Shown piece after piece: positions 23,199-31,862 of a stretch of DNA of 64,000 nucleotides; position 1 is the first letter of the stretch, and every line of letters starts with the position of its first letter. The notes under the pieces were generated by a model that did not search any database, had not been told where the DNA came from, and was given only the letters and a program-made list of their open reading frames with translations. A program made the translations under genes and the position numbers. Source of the DNA: Collinsella aerofaciens. Its GTDB lineage: Bacteria > Actinomycetota > Coriobacteriia > Coriobacteriales > Coriobacteriaceae. The stretch covers positions 62,001 through 126,000 of the forward strand of contig NZ_JAQLDU010000001.1 in assembly GCF_028209625.1 (NCBI RefSeq). The letters are read 5' to 3'.

Positions 23199-24827
23199 CT
23201 AGGCACGCGCCTCCGCAAGCATCTGCCTGGCGTGCGCTACGCTTGCCTCCGATTGATCGCCGCTCAGCATTCGAGCGATCTCTGCGGTACGGGCGTCCCC
23301 AGTCACCTCGTCCAGATGCGTCTGAGGAACGTCGCCGGGCTCTTTACTGACCACGTAATGCTTGTCGGCCATGACGGCGACCTGCGCAAGGTGGGTTACG
23401 ACGATGACCTGATGCGTGGCGGCAAGATCGGCCAGCACACCAGCAAGAGCACGAGCCGTGGAACCACCGACACCGGCATCGACCTCGTCAAATACCAGTG
23501 TGTCGACGCCGTCAGCATTACCCAAGACCACCTTGCTCGCCAGCATAACGCGACTGAGCTCGCCGCCCGAGGCAATGCGGCGCAGAGGGCGCGGCGTCAA
23601 TCCGGCACCGCTGCGATACAGAAGCTCGTAGCTCGAAGGGCCCGCGGGTGTCCACTCAGCGCGAGGGAGATCGCGGGACTCCCAGACCAGCTCAGCGCCG
23701 CCCATTTCCAGGCGTGCCATCTGACGACCCACCTCGTGACAAAAACGCGGGGCTGCCGTATTGCGTGCGCGCTTAAGCGCCTTGGCAGCGGCGAACAGTT
23801 CGTGCTCCGCCGCGCCGAGCGCCTCGCGTGCCTTCCTAATCTGCTCGTCACCATCGTCCACCAGCGATAACAACTCCCGCGAGTGGTCACGCATGGCAAA
23901 TACATCGTCCATGGTGGGACCCCACTGCCGCAGAAGTCCCTTAAGGTCGGAATACCGCTCGCGCATGCGAGCGAGGTCGCGAGGATCGAACGCAACGCCA
24001 TCGCGATAAGCACGCAGCTCGTTGGCGCAATCCTCGAGTGAGATGCAGGCATCCGAAAGTGCGTCGGCGATGTCACCCAGTTTGCGATCGACGGTCGCCA
24101 TGCGCGACAGTTCTGCCACGGCGCCGTTCACGGCATCGAGCGCTCCCCCTTCGGCAGTAAGCGATGCATGGGCATCGCTGGCCGTCGCCACCAGCACTTC
24201 GGCATGCTCGGAGCGCGGCAGCAGCTCCTCGAGCTCCTCATACTCACCCGGCTTGGGGTCGACCTCGGCGATACGCTCCAGGGCGAAGCGCGCCTCCTCG
24301 ACGCGACTCCCCTGCGCACGCGACGCCTCCTCTACGCGACGGACCTCCTTGGCAGCCGCACGCGACGCCTTAAAGCAGGCACGGTACTTTTCCAGCGCCT
24401 CGAACGCAGAGCGACCAGCCCAGGCATCGACCATGGCAACATGATGTGCCGGATCGAGGAGGCGCTGGTGCTCGTGCTGACCGCAAAGATCCATCATCAC
24501 GCCGACGCGCTCGGAAAGCTCGCGCACGCTGGCAATGCGACCATCAATCTTGACGCGGCTGCGGCCCTCGGCAGAAAGGCTGCGCTGCACGGTGAAGCCC
24601 TCCGCGTCGCGCGGGCCATCGAACAGACGCGCCTCGACGCTCGCAAGCGCCTCGCCCTCACGCACGGTCGACGAATCCGCGCGCTCGCCCAAGATGAGCT
24701 TGAGCGCCGAAAGCAGCGCGGTCTTACCGGCACCAGTCTCGCCAGTCAAAACCGTTAGACCCGAACTCGGAACCAACGTCGCCTCGCGAATGAGCGCGAT
24801 ATTGGAAACCTGCAGCTCATCGATCAT
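23199..24827 (-). CDS. recN: DNA repair protein RecN
   Basis: A 542-residue SMC-like ATPase that acts in double-strand-break repair. Walker A is LTGETGAGKTALL near residue 30, followed by a DLCGQHEHQRLLDP block typical of RecN, long Arg/Glu/Ala-rich coiled-coil segments, then RIASGGELSRVMLASK (signature) and LVFDEVDAGVGG (Walker B). ATG 24827 is preferred to 24839 because TGGAG lies six bases before it; it overlaps the nadK stop by 11 bases, implying coupling. Confidence 0.95.
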   Translation of the reverse strand: MIDELQVSNIALIREATLVPSSGLTVLTGETGAGKTALLSALKLILGERADSSTVREGEALASVEARLFDGPRDAEGFTVQRSLSAEGRSRVKIDGRIASVRELSERVGVMMDLCGQHEHQRLLDPAHHVAMVDAWAGRSAFEALEKYRACFKASRAAAKEVRRVEEASRAQGSRVEEARFALERIAEVDPKPGEYEELEELLPRSEHAEVLVATASDAHASLTAEGGALDAVNGAVAELSRMATVDRKLGDIADALSDACISLEDCANELRAYRDGVAFDPRDLARMRERYSDLKGLLRQWGPTMDDVFAMRDHSRELLSLVDDGDEQIRKAREALGAAEHELFAAAKALKRARNTAAPRFCHEVGRQMARLEMGGAELVWESRDLPRAEWTPAGPSSYELLYRSGAGLTPRPLRRIASGGELSRVMLASKVVLGNADGVDTLVFDEVDAGVGGSTARALAGVLADLAATHQVIVVTHLAQVAVMADKHYVVSKEPGDVPQTHLDEVTGDARTAEIARMLSGDQSEASVAHARQMLAEARA

Positions 24828-25677
24828 GGCGCACTCCATAGAACACGCGGCTCACCGAGTTATAGAAGCTTTCGGGACCGTAATCCAGCAGCAGTACATC
24901 GCCGGGACCACGGCGCACAGCCACGCTCTCAACCGTGCCGTCGCAGGTAATAAACTGTCCGTCGATGGCAATGGCCGGCACACTCGGGCGATCATCGGAC
25001 ATAAAGATCTCGACGACATCACTCGGCGAGGTCAAAAAAGCGCGAGCCTGAATGGTATGCGGGGCGATGGGCACACAGACCATACCCGTGTAATCGGGGC
25101 TGACGATGGGGCCGCCGGCGGAAAGCGCGTAGCCGGTGGAGCCGGTCGCCGTCGATACGACCACACCATCGCCGCGCAGGCGATCAATATGATGGCCAGA
25201 CACCGTGATGTCAAACTCAACCATATCGGACAGGGGACCGCGCGTAAGTGCCATATCGTTGAGGGCAAACGTGCGCACGACATCCTTCGTGCCGTCTTCG
25301 CGCACGGACACGATATCCGCGGCGATGGTGGCGCGGCGGCTCACGTGGAGCTCGCCGGACAGAGCATCGCTCACGACCTGCAGAATGTCGCGCTCCTCGG
25401 GGCTCGCAGCAGTTAAAAAGCCCAGGTGACCATAGGAAAGACCAAGGATAGGAATCTCGCGATGGTTGAGGATGCGGGCAGCGCGCAGCAACGTACCGTC
25501 GCCGCCGAGTGTAATGACCAGATCTGAGCCGTCAATATCAGGCGTGCTTTGAATCTTCGATCGCTGATCGGCCGCCCATGCGACCTCGTAGCCCTGGCGC
25601 GAAAGCCAAAGCTCGAGCATCAGGCCGCTCTCGACCGCCTCTTGCTTGTAGTAATTGGGAACCAGAAAGACCTTCAT
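24817..25677 (-). CDS. nadK: NAD kinase
   Basis: A 286-residue NAD kinase, the source of NADP. The GGDG motif is in LVITLGGDGTLLRAARIL, and NDMALTRG and DGVVVSTATGSTGYALSAGG are the remaining family blocks, with the conserved catalytic Asp in GGDG. It overlaps tlyA by four bases upstream and recN downstream, giving a tlyA-nadK-recN run seen in many Gram-positive and actinobacterial genomes. Confidence 0.95.
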   Translation of the reverse strand: MKVFLVPNYYKQEAVESGLMLELWLSRQGYEVAWAADQRSKIQSTPDIDGSDLVITLGGDGTLLRAARILNHREIPILGLSYGHLGFLTAASPEERDILQVVSDALSGELHVSRRATIAADIVSVREDGTKDVVRTFALNDMALTRGPLSDMVEFDITVSGHHIDRLRGDGVVVSTATGSTGYALSAGGPIVSPDYTGMVCVPIAPHTIQARAFLTSPSDVVEIFMSDDRPSVPAIAIDGQFITCDGTVESVAVRRGPGDVLLLDYGPESFYNSVSRVFYGVRHDR

Positions 25678-26477
25678 AGCGTTGCAGCTTTCTCGCTCAA
25701 AGCCGATACCTGGGATTGCAGCTCATCGTCGGCGCGCTCCCCGGGGACAAACCTTGTGCCGTACAAGAAAAACTCAACGTTGCCTTTAGCGCCATGGATG
25801 GGCGACACGCACACGTCAAGCGGGAACAGGCCCTTGGCGGCAAAAAGCTCAATCGCCGCCACGAGCGTATCGCGGCGGACGGCGGGGTCGGTCACGATAC
25901 CGCCCTCGCCCACCAGCGCAGCCGGCGCCTCAAACTGGGGCTTTACGAGCGTGCAGAACGAACCCGAAGGCTTCAGGCACGCCAGCACGGCGTCGATGAT
26001 ATTCGCGATGCTGGTAAACGAGACATCACACACAGTCAGGTCGATGGCGCCGGCATAGCCAAGCTCAGGCAGCTGCGTCACGTTTGTGCGCTCATGCAGC
26101 GTCACGCGATCGTCCTGACGCAACGACCAATCAAACTGGGCACGGCCCACGTCCACCGAGACAACGGTCGCAGCTCCGCGCTTGAGCAGGCAATCGGTAA
26201 AGCCGCCGGTAGAGCAGCCCACATCCAGACAGGCATGGCCCGTCGGATTGATGCCAAACGCATCGAGCGCGCCTTCGAGCTTAAGCCCGCCGCGGCCAAC
26301 ATAGGGAATGCGCCCCTTCACGTGCAGCGGCAGGCCAGGGGTCACCTTAAGGCCCGGCGAAGTCAAGCGCTCGCCGCCACTCGAGACCAAGCCGGCCATA
26401 AGAGTGCGAAGGGCATCCGCGCGATCAGCGCAGATGCCCTGTGAAATCAGTTCGTCATCGAGACGCACGCGTTTCAT
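25674..26477 (-). CDS. tlyA: TlyA-family rRNA 2'-O-methyltransferase
   Basis: About 267 residues: an N-terminal S4 RNA-binding domain (RVRLDDELISQGICADRADA) followed by an FtsJ-like SAM methyltransferase (YVGRGGLKLEGAL, CLDVGCSTGGFTDCLL, VKPQFEA). TlyA enzymes 2'-O-methylate cytidines in 16S and 23S rRNA; their loss gives capreomycin resistance in mycobacteria. Several ATGs lie close together (26489, 26486, 26477) without a clear ribosome site; 26477 starts at the S4 consensus. Confidence 0.93.
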   Translation of the reverse strand: MKRVRLDDELISQGICADRADALRTLMAGLVSSGGERLTSPGLKVTPGLPLHVKGRIPYVGRGGLKLEGALDAFGINPTGHACLDVGCSTGGFTDCLLKRGAATVVSVDVGRAQFDWSLRQDDRVTLHERTNVTQLPELGYAGAIDLTVCDVSFTSIANIIDAVLACLKPSGSFCTLVKPQFEAPAALVGEGGIVTDPAVRRDTLVAAIELFAAKGLFPLDVCVSPIHGAKGNVEFFLYGTRFVPGERADDELQSQVSALSEKAATL

Positions 26478-26512
26478 GAATGCCATCAACCATTCGTATC
26501 CGGAGATGCGGC

Positions 26513-26752
26513 CTAGCTATCCTGGGATTCGTTTGCCGCATCCTCATCGTATTCCTGCTCGAGCTTATCGGCCTCACGCGGCGTCAACTCAAACTTGTCG
26601 ACCATATCGACCGCGCGGGAGCCCAGCTCAATCGCTTCGTCAAAAAGATCGAGTGAACGCTCCAAGGAGGTATCCTTGGAGCGAACGGTAGCGATAATCT
26701 GGTCCAGACGGTCCGAAATCTCGTCAAAGTTGCGGACAGAACCCTCTGGCAT
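26513..26752 (-). CDS. xseB: Exodeoxyribonuclease VII small subunit
   Basis: A 79-residue helical protein with the XseB pattern FDEISDRLDQIIATVRS followed by LERSLDLFDEAIELG, and an acidic C-terminal tail. XseB associates with the catalytic subunit XseA in single-stranded DNA degradation. No xseA is visible in this window. It sits two bases downstream of nusB in the same operon. Confidence 0.9.
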   Translation of the reverse strand: MPEGSVRNFDEISDRLDQIIATVRSKDTSLERSLDLFDEAIELGSRAVDMVDKFELTPREADKLEQEYDEDAANESQDS

Positions 26753-26754
26753 GA

Positions 26755-27339
26755 CTACTCCTCGACGGAGTCGACGACGGCCTCAGCAGCGTCCGCATCC
26801 TCGGCCAGCACACCAGCCTCAGCCTGGGCAACCGCAACCTTAGCGGCAGCCTCGGCAGCCTGGGCCTCCTCGCGAGCGCGATCTTCGGCCAGAAGCTCCT
26901 GGTACAGATCCTCGCCCGGCAGCTCTTCACTGCGAGCGATCTTGCCCAGCACGCCGTTGACGAACGACGCGGACTGGTCGGTGCCATAGGCCTTGGCAAG
27001 CTCGACGGCCTCGTTGATCACGATGGCGTCCGAGACCTCCTCGTCGGTGAGGAAACGCATCTCATAGACGGCGATACGCAGCAGGTTGCGGTCGGCGCCG
27101 GGCATGCGCATAAGATCCCAGTTCTTGGCAACGGAGCGCAGAGCGCAGTCAATGCGGTCGATATGCTCGTAAGCACCGCGGCACAGCTCCAGCGCATAGG
27201 GGTCGAGGGGACCCTTCGAGATCAGGAAATCGCCCTCGAGGACGCGCTCGAGCGGGCTGTCCGTGGCCTCGGCCTGGAACAGCAGCTGCAGCGCTTGACT
27301 GCGGGCAAGCGTGCGCCCGCGATAAACCTTAAGGCTCAA
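26755..27339 (-). CDS. nusB: Transcription antitermination factor NusB
   Basis: A 194-residue NusB, which with NusE binds boxA in rRNA leaders. Key blocks are RSQALQLLFQAEATD, NLLRIAVYEMRFL and VINEAVELAKAYG with SFVNGVLGKIAR. The standard domain ends near residue 145; an Ala/Glu/Asp-rich tail of about 50 residues follows, likely disordered. It is in a run with the Asp23-family gene upstream (three-base gap) and xseB downstream. Confidence 0.95.
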   Translation of the reverse strand: MSLKVYRGRTLARSQALQLLFQAEATDSPLERVLEGDFLISKGPLDPYALELCRGAYEHIDRIDCALRSVAKNWDLMRMPGADRNLLRIAVYEMRFLTDEEVSDAIVINEAVELAKAYGTDQSASFVNGVLGKIARSEELPGEDLYQELLAEDRAREEAQAAEAAAKVAVAQAEAGVLAEDADAAEAVVDSVEE

Positions 27340-27342
27340 AGG

Positions 27343-27705
27343 TTACTCCTTGGGGAAAACGAGGCCGTCGATGCAAACGTCAACGCGCTCGACCTCAACG
27401 CCCACCTGGGCATCGATGGCGGTGACCACGGCGGCGCGAACGGCCTCGGCGAGTTTCTTGAACGGATAGCCAAAGAACACCACGACACGCACGGTGAGTG
27501 CGAGCTTGTCGCCGACGACCTCGGCCTCGACCGCCGGCTCGGAAGCCGGGGCCTTGGACGAGAACATCATGGAGACAAGGTTGGTGGCAAGGTCCTTGAC
27601 GCCAACGGAGGCGATGCCCTCGACATCCGACACGGCGCGCGAGACGATGGCGGTCAGAACATCGGGTGAAATGCCGATGCCGTCAATCTTGATTTCCTGG
27701 GGCAT
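27343..27705 (-). CDS. Asp23/Gls24-family envelope stress protein
   Basis: A 120-residue Asp23/Gls24 protein: short beta-rich N terminus (IKIDGIGISPDVLTAIV), VEGIASVGVKDLATNL, and a second half VVFFGYPFKKLAEAVRA ending VCIDGLVFPKE. In Gram-positives such proteins sit at the membrane periphery and are linked to cell-envelope stress. Its place between efp and nusB is the usual one. No AmaP-type membrane partner is adjacent. Confidence 0.9.
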   Translation of the reverse strand: MPQEIKIDGIGISPDVLTAIVSRAVSDVEGIASVGVKDLATNLVSMMFSSKAPASEPAVEAEVVGDKLALTVRVVVFFGYPFKKLAEAVRAAVVTAIDAQVGVEVERVDVCIDGLVFPKE

Positions 27706-27729
27706 GAGTCCTCCTAGAAGAGTTGGTTG

Positions 27730-28293
27730 CTAGACGCGGGAGACGAACTTGCCGTCGCGGGTGTCAACCTTAATGACCTCGCCCTCGTTGAGGTACATGG
27801 GGACCTGGATGACAGCGCCGGTGTCGATCGTGGCCGGCTTGGTGGAACCCTGGACGGTGTCGCCCTTAAAGCCCGGGTCGGTCTGGACGATGGTGGTCTC
27901 GATGAACATCGGCGGGGTCACGCCCATGAGCTCGTCGTCGGCGAAGAGCAGCTGGCAGATGTCGTTCTCACGCAGCCACTTGGAGTTCTCGCCCACCATG
28001 TCCTCGGGAACGGGAACCTGCTCGTAGGACTCGTTGTCCATGAAGATGTAGTCGGTGCCGTCGTTGTAGAGGTACTGGAACTCACGGGTGGTGAGCATGA
28101 CGCTCTCGAACTTGGTGCCGGCGTTGCAGGTGTTCTCAACGACACGACCGCTCTTGATATCGCGAGTCTTGTAGCGCACAAAAGCACCACCCTTGCCCGG
28201 CTTGACGTGCTGGAACTCGACGATGGTATAAACCTTGTCCTTAATACGGAGACCGAGGCCGTTCTTGAAGTCGGCGGTAGAAATGGTAGGCAT
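27730..28293 (-). CDS. efp: Translation elongation factor P
   Basis: A 187-residue EF-P with three OB-like domains, which relieves ribosome stalling at polyproline. The loop that contacts the P-site tRNA is VKPGKGGAFVRYK, with lysine at the tip; whether it is modified cannot be read here. The C terminus (VPMYLNEGEVIKVDTRDG) matches the family end. It precedes the Asp23-family and nusB genes. Confidence 0.96.
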   Translation of the reverse strand: MPTISTADFKNGLGLRIKDKVYTIVEFQHVKPGKGGAFVRYKTRDIKSGRVVENTCNAGTKFESVMLTTREFQYLYNDGTDYIFMDNESYEQVPVPEDMVGENSKWLRENDICQLLFADDELMGVTPPMFIETTIVQTDPGFKGDTVQGSTKPATIDTGAVIQVPMYLNEGEVIKVDTRDGKFVSRV

Positions 28294-28386
28294 AGCGACC
28301 TTTCTTCTTATGGGCAGAACGCACAGGCGTCCAAATTACATACGACCGAAATTATACACTTGCAGACGGCGCCTGCAGCGAGCGCA

Positions 28387-28429
28387 TAAAAAGAGAACGC
28401 GGGGCGTCCGAATCGATCCGGACGTCCCA
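28387..28429 (-). terminator. Hairpin between the aminopeptidase P gene and efp (probable terminator)
   Basis: Minus-strand stem GGGACGTCCGGATC/GATTCGGACGCCCC, then GCGTTCTCTTTTT. The T-run is separated from the stem by several bases, so the call is moderate. Confidence 0.5.
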
Positions 28430-28452
28430 CCCCAAAAATCTATCGAAATGAG

Positions 28453-29583
28453 CTAGCAATCGATGACGTGAAGGTCATGCGGCGTCTTGGTGAAGGGCTC
28501 GTAGCCGTTCTCGGTGACCACGCCGTAGTCCTCCAGACGCACGCCGCCCACGCCGGGCAGGTAGACGCCGGGCTCCATGGTGATAACCGAGCCGACCTCG
28601 ATGATATTCTTGCTGCGGTTGAAGTTGGGCAGCTCGTGGATGTCAATGCCCACGCCGTGGCCCAGACCATGGTTGTAGTAATCGCCATAGCCGGCATCGC
28701 CAATGATCTTCTTGGAAAGCTTGAAAATGTCATTGCCCTCGACGCCCGGATGGATGGCGGCGACGCACTCCTCGTGCGTACGGCGCACGAGCGCGTACAG
28801 GTCGAGCTGTTCTTGCGTGGGCTCGCCCATCACGACGGTACGCGTCATATCGGAGCGATAGTCGCAGTAGCCCGCGCCATAATCCATGAGAACGAAGTCG
28901 CCCTTCTCGATCACGCGGTCGCTCGGGACGGCATGCGGGTTGGCGGTGTTGGGACCGCTCGCGACGATGGAACCAAAGGCTAGGCTATCGGCACCGTTAG
29001 CGAACATAAAGTTCTCGAGCTCGTTGCGGACCTGTTTCTCAGTCATACCGGGCTTAATATAGCCGAGCATGTGCTGGAAGGCGGCGTCGGTGATCGACTG
29101 CGCGTGGCGCATGAGCTCGATCTCCTCGGCGTCCTTGATGGCGCGCATCTTACGGATGTCGTCATGCATCAGCGGCAGCATGCAGGCAACGGAGCGGTCC
29201 TCCAGGCCACGCTGAATACCCTGGTAGAAATTGATCTGCATGTCGTCCTCGACAGCGCAGACGCGGCACTTGTTGGCCGCGATCTTGCCGGCAACCCAGC
29301 CGGGGATGGTGCCCTCGTCCATGTCGTAGACCCAGGGGCTGCCGGCGGGAGTGTTCTCCTCAAAGCTGTTGAGATAGCGCGAGTCGGTATGGAACAGGCA
29401 CTGGTCAGCCGTAATAAACGCAGCGTGCGGGAACTCGAAGGTGTAATCGAAGACGCCCTTGACGCCCGTAAGCCAACGAAGGTTGGCCTCGTCGCGCACC
29501 ACGATAGCGTCGTAGCCGCGCTCAACCATCAGGGCACGGACACGTTCGATACGACCGGCAGGACCGGCAGCAAACTCAGACAT
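28453..29583 (-). CDS. Xaa-Pro aminopeptidase (M24, aminopeptidase P family)
   Basis: A 376-residue metallopeptidase that removes N-terminal residues before proline. The N-terminal creatinase-like domain runs to about residue 130, then the pita-bread domain carries the dinuclear metal ligands: VLMDYGAGYCDYRSDMTRT (two Asp), NHGLGHGVGIDIHELP (His), TMEPGVYLPG and GVRLEDYGVV (two Glu). ATG 29583 has AAGAAAGGA upstream, and longer readings add an unrelated leader. All five metal ligands are present, so it should be active. Confidence 0.93.
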   Translation of the reverse strand: MSEFAAGPAGRIERVRALMVERGYDAIVVRDEANLRWLTGVKGVFDYTFEFPHAAFITADQCLFHTDSRYLNSFEENTPAGSPWVYDMDEGTIPGWVAGKIAANKCRVCAVEDDMQINFYQGIQRGLEDRSVACMLPLMHDDIRKMRAIKDAEEIELMRHAQSITDAAFQHMLGYIKPGMTEKQVRNELENFMFANGADSLAFGSIVASGPNTANPHAVPSDRVIEKGDFVLMDYGAGYCDYRSDMTRTVVMGEPTQEQLDLYALVRRTHEECVAAIHPGVEGNDIFKLSKKIIGDAGYGDYYNHGLGHGVGIDIHELPNFNRSKNIIEVGSVITMEPGVYLPGVGGVRLEDYGVVTENGYEPFTKTPHDLHVIDC

Positions 29584-29715
29584 GCAGATTCCTTTCTTGT
29601 TGTCTTCATAAAGACGGGACGGGCTCAATCAACGTACGGAATCGCGAGCGATTCGCAACCGATTGGAAACCCGCCCCTCAACATGATACGAAAGACGATG
29701 GATGTCAATAAAATC

Positions 29716-30825
29716 CTAGAGAAGTTCGTTGCGAGAAGCCAAGTATGCGTGAGCATGGCGGTCGAGAACCTCGTCCTCAACGCTCGTTAGACGAATGGCG
29801 CCGAGCGCCGCGGGCAGCGGCAACACGCTGCGGTTCGAACGGACAAACTGCTGCCTGCGGAACTCCTCGATATATGCGGCAGGCTCCAGATCGAAGGCAA
29901 GCTCCTCGATACCAAAGTCCTCCAGGCAGTCATCGACCTCAAAGACGTAATCGATATCAAAGTCACAGGCATCATGTGCTAGGCGCGCCTCAAAGCGCAT
30001 GCCCTCGGACAACAGCTGGTAGGCAGGGACCTGCGAAGCGGCATCGCCCAAGCAAGCGCGCAGGGCACGCTCCCCCGTCTTGCCAAAATCGAGCGCATGG
30101 CGAGCGCTCGGGTTCGTGGCCATCAGTACGTCCTTACGTGCAGTCTGAGACCACTGAACGGCATTGACGAGCGCGACCTCCTCACCCGCGAGAATCTCGG
30201 GGACGGTCTCAGTAAACTGATTCCAGCGGGATTTGCTGCTCGAAAGCATGGTGCCAACAAGTACCGCATAGCCGAGCTTGAGGTCCTCGGGGTCCGCCGC
30301 GCGAACAAGGTCGAGGTCACACACGACCAAGCCCGGCTCGGGACGGAACGCGATAGCGGGAAGCGCATTCGCTGACGAGGCGAGAAGCGGCTTCATAGTC
30401 GTCGCGACCGTGAGCATGGCGTCGAACGTCGTCGGCAGCAAGGCGTACTCGGTGCGACCGCACCACTGATTAGCACACCAGCTAACGACAGAGCAGGTCG
30501 CCGTGTCGCCGACAGCGACAACGAGATCGTCGCAAGTAATGCCGTTAGCCGAAAGGGCGCCAAAGACGGTATCGGCATCGGCCAGCGTAGCACCGGCAGA
30601 AGAAACCTCGAGGACGAGCAGCGACACGGCAAAACCGGCGTCGACCAGCGCATGCTCGACAGCCTCGCCAAAACGCTCGGATGTCGCGTCGTTCCAAACC
30701 ACCATCGCGCGCTTAGGCTTGCCCACAGCCGAGGCAAACATGCGCGACAGCTCCTCGAACGCGCCCAATCCGACGCGGACATCGACACTGCGGTTTTGGA
30801 AATTGATAAGTTGGCGGCGAATCAT
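29716..30825 (-). CDS. Degenerate 3-dehydroquinate-synthase-like protein
   Basis: A 369-residue protein with the DHQ-synthase layout (Rossmann half, then helical half) beside shikimate kinase, its usual partner. Key residues are lost. The glycine-rich NAD motif reads VVAVGDTATCSV rather than GGGVxGD; the substrate loop ALLPTTFDAMLTVATTMK lacks VGGKxxVN; the segment equivalent to LNxGHTxGHA reads ALDFGKTGERAL, replacing both metal-binding histidines; and LSEGMRFEARL stands where HGEAVAxG is expected. ATG 30825 overlaps the aroK stop by four bases. It may be inactive, regulatory or use another chemistry; a database will probably name it aroB. Confidence 0.72.
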   Translation of the reverse strand: MIRRQLINFQNRSVDVRVGLGAFEELSRMFASAVGKPKRAMVVWNDATSERFGEAVEHALVDAGFAVSLLVLEVSSAGATLADADTVFGALSANGITCDDLVVAVGDTATCSVVSWCANQWCGRTEYALLPTTFDAMLTVATTMKPLLASSANALPAIAFRPEPGLVVCDLDLVRAADPEDLKLGYAVLVGTMLSSSKSRWNQFTETVPEILAGEEVALVNAVQWSQTARKDVLMATNPSARHALDFGKTGERALRACLGDAASQVPAYQLLSEGMRFEARLAHDACDFDIDYVFEVDDCLEDFGIEELAFDLEPAAYIEEFRRQQFVRSNRSVLPLPAALGAIRLTSVEDEVLDRHAHAYLASRNELL

Positions 30826-31355
30826 AGCAGTCCACGCTCCAAAAGCATCTCGGCACAAAGGTAGGAAACGTCCTCGAAGGACTTGTTGCGAATATCAAGG
30901 GTAATATCGGCGGCCTGGCGATACAGCGGACGGCGATGCTCAAACAGACGCGCAGCATGCTCGGGCGAACGAAAATCGGGTCGGGTATCGGACCGGCGAA
31001 TCTGGCGCATCGAGTCCTCAAAGTCGCCTTCGAGGTACACGCATGTACCCATCTCGTGCATCAGTTCAATGTTCACCGGCGTCTCGACGATGCCACCCCC
31101 GCACGACACCAGCAGGCTGCGCTCGCTTTGAAGCGAACGGAGTGCCGAGGTCTCGAGCTCGCGAAAACGATCCTCGCCCTCGGTCTCAAATATCTCGGTC
31201 ACCGACTTGCCACATCGACGCACAACCAAGCGATCGGTATCGATGAATCGACGCTTGAACATAGTGCCCACGTTACGCGCGAGCGTCGACTTGCCCGCGC
31301 CCAAAAAGCCGATAAAGAAAATATGGTCGCAGCCGTGTTTGATGTGCTGAGACAT
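30822..31355 (-). CDS. aroK: Shikimate kinase
   Basis: A 177-residue P-loop kinase that phosphorylates shikimate in chorismate synthesis. Walker A is FIGFLGAGKSTLARNVG, the substrate Asp lies in RFIDTDRLVVRR, LVSCGGGIVETPVN is the shikimate-binding glycine loop and TRPDFRSPEHAARLFEHR the lid. The start precedes the AroB-like gene with an ATGA-type overlap. Family motifs are intact, unlike in the partner gene. Confidence 0.93.
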   Translation of the reverse strand: MSQHIKHGCDHIFFIGFLGAGKSTLARNVGTMFKRRFIDTDRLVVRRCGKSVTEIFETEGEDRFRELETSALRSLQSERSLLVSCGGGIVETPVNIELMHEMGTCVYLEGDFEDSMRQIRRSDTRPDFRSPEHAARLFEHRRPLYRQAADITLDIRNKSFEDVSYLCAEMLLERGLL

Positions 31356-31363
31356 GGCGAAAC

Positions 31364-31861
31364 CTATTCCTCGCAGGGAAGGTCGCGCAGGGCCCGGCGC
31401 TCAAAGATACGGAAGATCTGCGTGTACCACAGGTCCAGGGTTGCCTGCGGCTTGACCAGAATAGTGTCAACGCCGGCAAAGTTACCGCTCCACACGTCCG
31501 TGTACAGCTGATCGCCGATCAGCACCGCCTCGTCTGCCGTGGCGCCGAGGCGCTTAAGACCCGCCTTCAAGGCAAACGGAGCGGGCTTCATGGCGTGGCT
31601 GATGGCCTCGAGTCCCAGCTCGCGTGCAGAGCTCATGACCTGATCGCGATGCCAGTTGTTGGACACCATGCACAGCTTAAAGCCTATGACGCGGGCGGCG
31701 TCGAGCCAAGCGGAAACCGCAGCGGGAACCTGCTCGGTGTCGCGCGGCACCAGAGTGTTATCGCGATCGAGCAGAATGGCGCGTTTGCCGTCGGCCCACA
31801 GGGTATCAAGGTCGATGCGATCGACCGAGGCAACGTATCGTTTGGGGCTAAAAATCCTCAT
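31364..31861 (-). CDS. YqeG-family HAD IIIA-type phosphatase
   Basis: A 165-residue HAD hydrolase: LLDRDNTLVPRDTEQVP holds the nucleophile Asp and its partner, CMVSNNWHRDQV motif II and AVLIGDQLYTDVWSGN the metal-binding Asp. The physiological substrate of YqeG is not settled. In Bacilli yqeG neighbours aroE/yqeH; here it is between aroK and mltG. ATG 31861 is one base from the mltG stop. Confidence 0.9.
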   Translation of the reverse strand: MRIFSPKRYVASVDRIDLDTLWADGKRAILLDRDNTLVPRDTEQVPAAVSAWLDAARVIGFKLCMVSNNWHRDQVMSSARELGLEAISHAMKPAPFALKAGLKRLGATADEAVLIGDQLYTDVWSGNFAGVDTILVKPQATLDLWYTQIFRIFERRALRDLPCEE

Positions 31862-31862
31862 G

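Noticed and set aside
29584..29715. Gene or RNA in the gap between the aminopeptidase and AroB-like genes
   Set aside because: No open frame with a ribosome site and no tRNA-like structure; probably only the promoter region.
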